Below, one piece after another: positions 1 to 6,094 of a stretch of DNA of 6,611 nt. This DNA comes from Granulosicoccaceae bacterium (GTDB lineage: Bacteria > Pseudomonadota > Gammaproteobacteria > Granulosicoccales > Granulosicoccaceae), in the NCBI GenBank assembly GCA_023301405.1, contig JALZUX010000010.1, forward strand, positions 1-6,611, read 5' to 3'. The position numbers and the translations under genes are program-made. The notes beneath the pieces were generated by a model, which made no database searches, was not told the origin of the DNA, and saw nothing but the letters and a program-made list of their open reading frames with translations. Positions within the stretch are counted from its first letter, which is position 1. The number at the start of each line of letters is the position of its first letter.

Positions 1-27
1 GATAAGCCAATTATCTGGAATGAAATT

Positions 28-309
28 ATGATGCGAATTCTTGTATTGATCGCCGGATCAATTCTGTTGGCTTTAGGTATTTTATCTATGGTTACGCCAA
101 TACCCGGTGGTACATTTGCTATCGCCATCGGGGCAGGTATGGTCATTTGTACCAGTGAAACAGCCGCTGGGTATCTGCAAGCATGCCGGGCAAAGTACGG
201 TCGTTTTAATCGTTTAATAATGTGGATGGAAACAAAAATGGGTGAGCGATTTAGTGCGCCATTACGTGGTACCAGACCTGCCGCCGATCAGGCAACGCAG
301 CAATCATGA
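28..309 (+). CDS. Small two-helix membrane protein, PGPGW-like (putative)
   Basis: A 93-residue protein with no assigned function. Two hydrophobic segments are visible, about residues 4-22 and 29-42, joined by a tight TPIPGG turn (23-28). A basic, polar tail follows from about residue 50, with many Arg/Lys and a TRP near residue 82-84. Two short helices around a Pro-Gly turn plus a basic tail resemble the small PGPGW-type putative transmembrane proteins; that link is from memory of the family and weak. The gene probably encodes an inner-membrane protein with its tail in the cytoplasm. Two consecutive ATG codons (28 and 31) could each start it, and no strong Shine-Dalgarno sequence precedes them. 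The frame is open to the first base of the window without another ATG, GTG or TTG, so a start further upstream is not excluded. It ends 61 nt before the preferred start of the dehydrogenase that follows. Confidence 0.7.
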   Translation: MMRILVLIAGSILLALGILSMVTPIPGGTFAIAIGAGMVICTSETAAGYLQACRAKYGRFNRLIMWMETKMGERFSAPLRGTRPAADQATQQS

Positions 310-370
310 TAAACCTGATATTGCCAGTGCCGTTTCAATGCAAACAAATTCTAAGTGCCTTGTTGACACT

Positions 371-1252
371 ATGACTGACACCAAGGCTTCTGTCGTAGTC
401 ACCGGCGTATCCAGCGGAATTGGTGAAGGCATTGCTCGCCATTGTGTAGAGCAGGGTTATCGTGTCTTTGGAAGTGTGCGTAAAGATGCAGACGCCGACA
501 AGTTGCGAGAATCCCTTGGAGAGGCGTTTGTGCCGTTGCTGTTTGATGTCCGTGACCGACCGGCAATCGAAGAATCAGTGCAGCTGGTGTCGGATGCTTT
601 GAACGGAGAGTCGCTTGCCGGCTTGATCAACAATGCAGGACTCGCGCTATTCGGGCCCATGGAATGCTTAGATGCTGATGTATTTGAGGAAATTTTTGCC
701 GTTAATGTGATTGGAACAAGAAATATTACGGCGGCCTTCCTGCCTCTACTTCGCCCATCGCAGAATAGGACTGCTGCAAAACGGGCGAGCGGAAGTGGCA
801 AAATCGTTAATATCAGTTCATTGTCAGGTATTCTTAACACTCCGATGAACGGTGCTTATTGCGTGTCGAAACACGCAATGGAAAGCCTCGGTGAAATATT
901 CAGACGCGAACTTAAACCTGACGGTATTGGTGTTCATTCAATTCGGTCTGGCCCGGTGCAATCTGAAATCTGGAAAAAAAATATAGAGCACGATCAGCAA
1001 TACGATAATTTTCATTATCAATTAATGAGCGATAATGCGCAGGCCATTATGCGCTCTGCGATGGATGACGCCATACCCGCGTCCACCATCGCGCATCTGG
1101 CACTTGATATCATTGAGGGCCGAAAACGAAAGCTGTCGTATGAGGTCGGGCGAGGTGCAATAGCATCGGTTGTGCTTTCTTCGTGGATCCCGACCCGACT
1201 GGCGGATTGGTTGATTGTACGAGCCATGACCAAGCCGTTAAAAAGTGGCTAG
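371..1252 (+). CDS. Short-chain dehydrogenase/reductase (classical SDR)
   Basis: NAD(P)-dependent oxidoreductase acting on an unknown alcohol, ketone or aldehyde; cytoplasmic or peripherally membrane-bound. With the start at 371 the protein has 293 residues. The Rossmann motif TGVSSGIG lies at 11-18, the adenine-site Asp is D59, NNAG at 87-90, the structural Asn is N112, and the catalytic set is S150, Y163 and K167 (YCVSK), with the usual 13-residue Ser-Tyr spacing. R37-K38 after the second strand, with no acidic residue there, suggests NADP(H) preference. The C-terminal part (about 255-285) is hydrophobic with a PTRLADWL motif, as in retinol or 17-beta-hydroxysteroid dehydrogenase-like SDRs; the substrate cannot be inferred. 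The frame is open back to a GTG at 242 and contains an ATG at 338, but 371 puts the first beta strand six residues after the Met, as is normal for SDRs, and avoids overlap with the preceding gene. No start has a convincing Shine-Dalgarno sequence. Confidence 0.93.
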   Translation: MTDTKASVVVTGVSSGIGEGIARHCVEQGYRVFGSVRKDADADKLRESLGEAFVPLLFDVRDRPAIEESVQLVSDALNGESLAGLINNAGLALFGPMECLDADVFEEIFAVNVIGTRNITAAFLPLLRPSQNRTAAKRASGSGKIVNISSLSGILNTPMNGAYCVSKHAMESLGEIFRRELKPDGIGVHSIRSGPVQSEIWKKNIEHDQQYDNFHYQLMSDNAQAIMRSAMDDAIPASTIAHLALDIIEGRKRKLSYEVGRGAIASVVLSSWIPTRLADWLIVRAMTKPLKSG

Positions 1253-1363
1253 CTGTAAGATTCAAGTACCCTTTAATGTTACGATTTTCGTCGTGACAGC
1301 CGTGTTGTCCTATGGACTTGCGGCACCAACTAAACGTATTTACGAGTTCGAGGAACTATCTAC
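1253..1363. other. 111-nt gap before the FMN/Fe-S gene, with an imperfect inverted repeat
   Basis: This is the longest non-coding gap in the window. An inverted repeat at 1277-1298 pairs an 8-nt arm (1277-1284, TGTTACGA) with 1291-1298 (TCGTGACA) around the loop TTTTCG; one of the eight pairs is a G-U wobble in RNA. No T-tract follows, so it is not a typical intrinsic terminator. It could be an operator or a leader structure for the genes downstream. I found no sigma-70 promoter with good matches in both boxes. Whether the SDR gene shares a transcript with the downstream operon or the operon starts here is undecided. Confidence 0.35.
1351..1354 (+). promoter_or_regulatory. Shine-Dalgarno site of the FMN/Fe-S gene
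   Basis: AGGA lies nine bases before the ATG at 1364. It supports this start and argues against the overlapping frame that opens with an ATG at 1312. Confidence 0.6.
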
Positions 1364-2947
1364 ATGTTAGTGCGAAATTATTTCCAGATATTTGCCGTGG
1401 CGGCACCCATTGCTGTGCTGGGTTTATCGCTTTTATGGTCACCAGTAATCTGGCTTCTTGTATTGATAATACCTATCATAATTATAGGTCTTATAGATAT
1501 GTTTCAGGAAAGACACGCGATCCGTCGTTTGTACCCGGTTTTAGGGCGGTTTCGCTATATGCTTGAATCCATTCGACCAGAAATTCAACAGTATTTTGTA
1601 GAGTCAGACACCAACGGAACTCCTATACCTCGTGAATTCCGATCACTGATCTACCAACGAGCCAAAGGTGCCCGTGATACAAGACCGTTTGGCACCATCT
1701 TCGATGTGAACCGCGCGGGCTATGAATGGATCAATCACTCATTACAACCCAAACATGCCACTAATGTTAACCCTCGGGTAAAGTTTGGTGGTGATAAATG
1801 CACTAAGCCCTACATGGCATCGCCATTGAATATATCAGCCATGAGCTATGGTGCCCTCAGCGGCAATGCAATCAAAGCATTGAACAAAGGTGCCAAAATT
1901 GGTGGATTCTCGCATAACACCGGTGAAGGAAGTTTAAGCCCCTATCACCTAGAGCCGGGCGGCGACATTGTTTGGCAAATTGGTACAGGTTATTTTGGGT
2001 GCCGAACAGAAGGTGGTGATTTTGATCCCGAGTTGTTTAAGAAATCTGCAACGCTTGACGTGGTAAAGATGATTGAAATCAAATTATCTCAAGGTGCTAA
2101 GCCTGGCCATGGCGGTATTTTGCCTGCTGCCAAGTTGACTGAAGAAATCGCCAAAATTAGAAATGTACCGATGGGAAAAGATGTTGTTTCGCCTCCATCG
2201 CATTCGGCTTTTTCAACACCTCTGGAGTTGCTTGATTTCATCGAAGAATTGCGTGAACTGTCTGGTGGCAAGCCAGTGGGTTTTAAATTGTGTATTGGTC
2301 GACGTGATGAATTTCTAGCGATTTGTAAAGCCATGAAAGAGTCTGGGAAATTGCCGGATTTCATTACCGTTGACGGGGGCGAGGGCGGCACAGGCGCCGC
2401 ACCGACTGAGATGACTAACTCGGTGGGTACTCCGTTGAAAGATGCACTCGTGTTCGTTAATCAGGCGCTTATCGGTATTGGGGTCAGGAAAAAAGTTCGA
2501 ATTATTGCGTCTGGCAAAATTCTTTCCGCATTTCATTTATTGCGAATTATTGCATTAGGGGCTGATGCTGCTAATTCGGCAAGAGGAATGATGATGGCGC
2601 TCGGCTGCATACAATCACGTAGTTGTAATACTGATCATTGTCCAACAGGCATCGCCACTCAAAACCAGGCACGTGCTGATGGCTTGGTGGTGAGTGATAA
2701 AGGCGTTCGTGTGGCTGCGTTCCACCAGGCAACTGTTGAAAACCTAGTTGAGCTACTTGCAGCGGCAGGCATGGATAGCCTGGAAGAACTAGAGCCCAGA
2801 CACATCAATCATCGTATAAGTGGCACCAACATTAAAACCTATGAACAAATGTATCCCTGTATAGGACATGACTGTCTTTTGAGCGAAGATTCAATACCTG
2901 AAAGCTGGAAGGACGACTGGCACTCTGCTCAGGCAGCTAGCTTCTAA
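1364..2947 (+). CDS. Membrane-anchored FMN-binding glutamate synthase-family protein
   Basis: A 527-residue protein carrying the FMN-binding barrel domain of glutamate synthase (GltB/Glu_synthase family) without the N-terminal glutaminase domain. Two membrane helices lie at about 10-25 and 27-47, followed by a basic stretch (R54-R55), which places the catalytic domain in the cytoplasm. Visible barrel motifs are NISAMSYGALS (156-166), NTGEGS (185-190), GAKPGHGGILP (244-254) and VDGGEGGTGAAP (336-347). Cysteines C415, C421 and C426 keep the C-x5-C-x4-C spacing, followed by PTGIATQ, that binds the 3Fe-4S cluster of glutamate synthase. FMN and Fe-S chemistry is thus well supported. Actual glutamate synthesis is doubtful, because no ammonia-generating domain and no GltD-type NADPH subunit are encoded nearby. 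These stand-alone proteins are routinely annotated only as FMN-binding glutamate synthase family. It is the first gene of a tight set: the ThDP enzyme starts 31 nt after its stop. Confidence 0.93.
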   Translation: MLVRNYFQIFAVAAPIAVLGLSLLWSPVIWLLVLIIPIIIIGLIDMFQERHAIRRLYPVLGRFRYMLESIRPEIQQYFVESDTNGTPIPREFRSLIYQRAKGARDTRPFGTIFDVNRAGYEWINHSLQPKHATNVNPRVKFGGDKCTKPYMASPLNISAMSYGALSGNAIKALNKGAKIGGFSHNTGEGSLSPYHLEPGGDIVWQIGTGYFGCRTEGGDFDPELFKKSATLDVVKMIEIKLSQGAKPGHGGILPAAKLTEEIAKIRNVPMGKDVVSPPSHSAFSTPLELLDFIEELRELSGGKPVGFKLCIGRRDEFLAICKAMKESGKLPDFITVDGGEGGTGAAPTEMTNSVGTPLKDALVFVNQALIGIGVRKKVRIIASGKILSAFHLLRIIALGADAANSARGMMMALGCIQSRSCNTDHCPTGIATQNQARADGLVVSDKGVRVAAFHQATVENLVELLAAAGMDSLEELEPRHINHRISGTNIKTYEQMYPCIGHDCLLSEDSIPESWKDDWHSAQAASF

Positions 2948-2964
2948 ATACTAAATCTACGAAC

Positions 2965-2970
2965 AAGGAA
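2965..2970 (+). promoter_or_regulatory. Shine-Dalgarno site of the ThDP enzyme gene
   Basis: AAGGAA lies eight bases before the ATG at 2979 in the 31-nt gap after the preceding stop. No promoter or terminator is visible in that gap, which supports co-transcription. Confidence 0.7.
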
Positions 2971-2978
2971 ACTATTCA

Positions 2979-4616
2979 ATGAAAACTTCAGACTTAATGG
3001 TCAAAGCTCTAGAAAATGAAGGCGTCAAATACATTTTTGGAATTCCAGGCGAAGAAAATCTGGATTTTCTCGATTCCCTAAGAGGCTCGAGTATACAGTT
3101 GATATTGACCCGCCACGAACAAGCAGCAGGCTTTATGGCCGCTACTTATGGTCGTCTAACAGGTGAGCCCGGTGTATGTCTTTCTACACTCGGCCCGGGT
3201 GCTACCAACTTTGTTACTGCAGCAGCGTATGCACAACTTGGGGGCATGCCGATGATTATGCTTGGTGGCCAGAAGCCTATACGCAAAAGTAAGCAAGGGC
3301 GGTTTCAAATTGTCGATGTAGTTAATTTGATGAAACCAGTCACTAAATATTCAGAGCAAGTATTAGACGGCAATAATGTAACTTCAATGGTACGTGAAGC
3401 GTTCAGAGTCACCATGGATGAAAAGCCAGGGGCTGCCTACATAGAGTTACCTGAAGATATTGCCGAAGAGCAGACAGACGCAACAATATTTGATGTTGTC
3501 GGTCATCGACGCCCCGATGCGAACCAGTCATCAGTAGATTCAGCGATCGAGATGATTCAAAAAGCCAAGCTGCCACTACTTTTGATAGGTGCTGGTGCAA
3601 ACCGCAAGCGCACCAGTGAATCATTGAAGAAGCTAATCGATAATTCCGGCTTGTACTTTTTCGATACTCAGATGGGCAAGGGTGTGGTTGATGAGCGTCA
3701 CGAACGCTATATTGGCACAGCGGCACTATCTGACAATGACTACCTGCATTGTGCTATCGAACGCTCTGACCTTATTATTAATGTAGGTCACGATGTTATC
3801 GAAAAGCCACCTTTCTTTATGGAAAAAGGCGGCAAGCATGTGGTTCATATTAACTTTGAAGCCGCCAACATTGATGATGTCTATTTTCCACAACTCAATG
3901 TGGTAGGTGATATAGCTGGTACGATTGATCGCATTGCTGACAGCATAGGCAAGCTTGATAAAGACTTCAGTTTCTTCGAGCGTGTGCGCAATGAAGTTGA
4001 TACACATGTATCTAAGTACTTAAAAGACGATCGATTTCCAGTACTGCCCCAGTCGTTGGTGGGTACTTTACGTGAGCACCTTGATGCTGAAGATATCGTG
4101 ACTCTAGATAACGGTGTTTACAAACTGTGGTTTGCTCGTAACTACGAGTGCTATGCGCCAAACACACTACTTCTTGATAATGCATTGGCTACTATGGGGG
4201 CGGGCCTTCCGTCTGCAATGGCAGCGAAGCAGTTGCATCCAGATCGCAAGGTAGTTTCTGTCAATGGTGACGGTGGTTTCTTGATGAACTCACAGGAAAT
4301 TGAAACGGCGGTTCGTATGGAATTAGACCTTGTGGTTATTATCTTGACCGACAATGCTTATGGCATGATCAAGTGGAAGCAGGAAGGTGTCGGATTTGAA
4401 AACTTTGGTTTAGATTTCGGTAACCCTGACTTCATTCAGTACGCTGAGAGCTTTGGTGCAACTGGTCATCGTGCTGAAAGCCATGCGCACTTTGTTGAGG
4501 TGCTTAGCAGTGCATTGAATGGAAAAGGCGTACATATAATCGACTTACCGATCGACTACTCATTGAACCATTCGATACTCAATGTGTTGTTAAAGGAAAG
4601 CGCTTGTATTATCTAA
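2979..4616 (+). CDS. ThDP-dependent acetolactate synthase-family enzyme
   Basis: A 545-residue ThDP enzyme, close to the 550-570 residues usual for acetolactate synthases; members condense two pyruvates to acetolactate with CO2 release, or decarboxylate related 2-oxoacids. The N-terminal Pyr domain carries IFGIPGEEN (19-27) and the cofactor-activating glutamate E47 in RHEQAAGFMA. F109-Q110 match the conserved Phe-Gln of AHAS active sites. The central domain spans about 190-325. The C-terminal PP domain has GDGG at 430-433 and DNAYG at 458-462, the Mg-ThDP motif with normal spacing. At 270-280 the protein reads GHDVIEKPPFF, where biosynthetic AHAS has the GARFDDR segment with its substrate-binding Arg; catabolic AlsS enzymes have a GYDPIEYDP-like sequence there. 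This favours a catabolic, subunit-independent type. No small regulatory subunit and no acetolactate decarboxylase gene is in the window. Acetolactate synthase is the best name, but another 2-oxoacid substrate is possible. An aldehyde dehydrogenase gene follows after 19 nt. Confidence 0.9.
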   Translation: MKTSDLMVKALENEGVKYIFGIPGEENLDFLDSLRGSSIQLILTRHEQAAGFMAATYGRLTGEPGVCLSTLGPGATNFVTAAAYAQLGGMPMIMLGGQKPIRKSKQGRFQIVDVVNLMKPVTKYSEQVLDGNNVTSMVREAFRVTMDEKPGAAYIELPEDIAEEQTDATIFDVVGHRRPDANQSSVDSAIEMIQKAKLPLLLIGAGANRKRTSESLKKLIDNSGLYFFDTQMGKGVVDERHERYIGTAALSDNDYLHCAIERSDLIINVGHDVIEKPPFFMEKGGKHVVHINFEAANIDDVYFPQLNVVGDIAGTIDRIADSIGKLDKDFSFFERVRNEVDTHVSKYLKDDRFPVLPQSLVGTLREHLDAEDIVTLDNGVYKLWFARNYECYAPNTLLLDNALATMGAGLPSAMAAKQLHPDRKVVSVNGDGGFLMNSQEIETAVRMELDLVVIILTDNAYGMIKWKQEGVGFENFGLDFGNPDFIQYAESFGATGHRAESHAHFVEVLSSALNGKGVHIIDLPIDYSLNHSILNVLLKESACII

Positions 4617-4623
4617 CTCAACC

Positions 4624-4630
4624 GGGAGAA
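4624..4630 (+). promoter_or_regulatory. Shine-Dalgarno site of the aldehyde dehydrogenase gene
   Basis: GGGAGAA precedes two close ATG codons, at 4631 and 4636. The one at 4631 is too near the site and reads only three codons before a stop; the one at 4636 is well spaced from GGGAG and opens the long frame, so it is the start used. Confidence 0.7.
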
Positions 4631-4635
4631 ATGTC

Positions 4636-6021
4636 ATGCTAGACGTTAATAATCCGTACAACGGTAAACTCATCAAGCAGATTGAGATAAATACAACCGA
4701 AGACGTGGAAAAAGCACTGGCGCGTGCACACGCTTTGTTTGAAGATCGCTCAGCGTGGTTGCCTGCTTACCAGCGAATCGAAATCCTCGAGCGCGCAGCA
4801 CAGATCATGACTGATCGTGTCGATGAGCTCACCAAGATTGCCGCTGAAGAGGGCGGCAAGCCCTATGCTGATTCACAAGTGGAGGTGCTAAGAGCGATCA
4901 ACGGCTTAAAGTTGGCCATTGAGCATATACCGCAAATTAAAGGTGAACAGATTCCGATGGGCCACACGGAATCATCGGCTAACCGCTTGGCATTTACACA
5001 GCGTGAACCAATTGGTGTTGTGTCATCGATTAGCGCGTTTAATCATCCGTTAAACCTGATTGTGCATCAGACCGTGCCGGCCATTGCTGTCGGTTCACCG
5101 GTGATTATTAAGCCGGCGAAAACCACTCCATTGTCTTGTCTGAATTTTATGGAAATTCTTAAAGAAGCGGGTTTGCCGGAAGGCTGGTGCACGGCATTGG
5201 TGGTTGATAATCAAGATGCTGAGAAATTTGTCACCGATGACAGGGTTAATTTTTTCTCTTTCATTGGCTCCGGTGGAATAGGCTGGATGTTGCGTTCAAA
5301 GCTTTCTCCCGGAACACGCTGCGCGTTGGAGCATGGTGGTGCAGCTCCTGTGATTGTTGATCGATCTGCAAAGGTAGATACCATCATTGATAGTCTGCTG
5401 AAGGGCGGTTTCTATCATGCAGGGCAGGTTTGCGTGTCGGTTCAGCGTGTCTTTGCTCATGAAAGTGTCAGTGCTGAACTGGCTGAAAAACTCGCTGCCA
5501 AAGCAAGTAAATTAAAGGTGGGTGACCCGTTAGATCCAAAGACCGAAGTTGGGCCGTTGATACTGCCCAAAGAAGTTGACCGAATAGCAGAATGGGTTGA
5601 AGAAGCACGCGCAGGCGGTGCGAAAGTATTGTGTGGCGGGGAAAAGATGTCTGACACCTGCTACGCGCCCACTGTGCTGCTGAACCCTGATGATAATGCC
5701 ACGGTTTCGCAGAAAGAAATATTTGGACCAGTGGTGTGTGTTTACTCTTACACTGAGAAAGCGGATGCTATAGCTCGAGCCAACGCGCTGCCTTTCGCGT
5801 TTCAGGCATCGGTCTATACCAATGATCTGACTGACGCGCTTGATACATCCAATAAGCTCAATGCGACAGCCGTGATGATTAATGATCACACTGCTTTTCG
5901 AGTTGACTGGATGCCGTTTGGCGGGCGTGATGCTTCAGGCATAGGAATGGGAGGCATTCAGTACTCTATGCACGAAATGACTCGCGAAAAAATGATGGTC
6001 ATCAAAAGTGACGTGTTGTAA
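4636..6021 (+). CDS. NAD(P)-dependent aldehyde dehydrogenase
   Basis: A 461-residue member of the aldehyde dehydrogenase superfamily, slightly shorter than the usual 475-500; it oxidises an aldehyde to the acid in the cytoplasm. The oxyanion Asn is N136 (SAFNHPLN), the cofactor-binding Lys is K159 (IIKPAK), the Rossmann turn is FIGSGGIG (209-216), the general base is E232 in LEHGGAAPVIV, and the nucleophile is C266 in HAGQVCVSVQR. E361 and F363 (KEIFGPVV) complete the cofactor site. The LEHGG and YHAGQVCVSVQR wording resembles the lactaldehyde, phosphonoacetaldehyde and sulfoacetaldehyde dehydrogenase side of the superfamily, so a small polar aldehyde is a fair guess. K162 stands where NAD-specific enzymes usually have a Glu that binds the ribose hydroxyls, so NADP+ may be accepted. 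Directly following the ThDP enzyme, it may oxidise an aldehyde made by decarboxylation of a 2-oxoacid. The specific substrate is not determinable. Confidence 0.94.
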   Translation: MLDVNNPYNGKLIKQIEINTTEDVEKALARAHALFEDRSAWLPAYQRIEILERAAQIMTDRVDELTKIAAEEGGKPYADSQVEVLRAINGLKLAIEHIPQIKGEQIPMGHTESSANRLAFTQREPIGVVSSISAFNHPLNLIVHQTVPAIAVGSPVIIKPAKTTPLSCLNFMEILKEAGLPEGWCTALVVDNQDAEKFVTDDRVNFFSFIGSGGIGWMLRSKLSPGTRCALEHGGAAPVIVDRSAKVDTIIDSLLKGGFYHAGQVCVSVQRVFAHESVSAELAEKLAAKASKLKVGDPLDPKTEVGPLILPKEVDRIAEWVEEARAGGAKVLCGGEKMSDTCYAPTVLLNPDDNATVSQKEIFGPVVCVYSYTEKADAIARANALPFAFQASVYTNDLTDALDTSNKLNATAVMINDHTAFRVDWMPFGGRDASGIGMGGIQYSMHEMTREKMMVIKSDVL

Positions 6022-6057
6022 TCAGTAAGTGAGTGATGCTATGGCTGCGCGTCTTAC

Positions 6058-6062
6058 GGGAG
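6058..6062 (+). promoter_or_regulatory. nnrE: Shine-Dalgarno site of the epimerase gene
   Basis: GGGAG lies seven bases before the ATG at 6070. The site itself is single-stranded in the predicted hairpin at 6068-6094, while the start codon is paired. Confidence 0.65.
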
Positions 6063-6067
6063 CGGAA

Positions 6068-6094
6068 CTATGTCGATACCTTTAATCGACATAG
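6068..6094 (+). repeat. Perfect 10-bp inverted repeat burying the nnrE start codon
   Basis: The arms are CTATGTCGAT (6068-6077) and ATCGACATAG (6085-6094), fully complementary, with the loop ACCTTTA (6078-6084). The ATG at 6070-6072 lies inside the 5' arm. In mRNA this would be a 10-bp hairpin that sequesters the start codon and leaves the Shine-Dalgarno site exposed. The dyad could alternatively be a protein-binding operator in DNA. No T-run follows, so it is not an intrinsic terminator for the upstream genes. Confidence 0.7.

Noticed and set aside
363..368. TTGACA, a perfect -35 box, just before the SDR start
   Set aside because: No -10-like hexamer lies at suitable spacing, and the transcript would start inside the coding region.
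457..840. Minus-strand open frame of 127 codons
   Set aside because: It lies wholly inside the SDR gene, whose motifs are unmistakable; the antisense translation is low-complexity, Ser/Ala/Arg rich, with no recognisable domain.
1305..1346. Possible sigma-70 promoter boxes (TTGTCC or TTGCGG with downstream AT-rich hexamers)
   Set aside because: The best -10 candidates at correct spacing match only three of six consensus bases, so no promoter is called.
1471..1489. Inverted repeat ACCTAT / ATAGGT with a 7-nt loop
   Set aside because: Only 6 bp, and it lies in an Ile-rich membrane-helix coding stretch where AT-rich repeats arise by codon use.
1312..1566. Plus-strand open frame of 84 codons overlapping the start of the FMN/Fe-S gene
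   Set aside because: No ribosome site at its start, no recognisable domain, and most of it overlaps the membrane-helix coding part of a clear gene in another frame.
2089..2536. Two overlapping minus-strand frames (100 and 73 codons) inside the FMN/Fe-S gene
   Set aside because: Both are antisense shadows of a conserved enzyme; no domain, no ribosome site.
3409..4354. Three minus-strand frames (105, 93 and 67 codons) inside the ThDP enzyme gene
   Set aside because: Antisense shadows with unusual composition and no recognisable motif.
4631..4642. ATG just after the Shine-Dalgarno site of the aldehyde dehydrogenase gene
   Set aside because: It is only a few bases from the site and reads three codons to a stop; the ATG at 4636 is better spaced and opens the gene.
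5457..5889. Two minus-strand frames (66 and 119 codons) inside the aldehyde dehydrogenase gene
   Set aside because: Antisense shadows of a conserved coding region; they overlap each other and show no domain.
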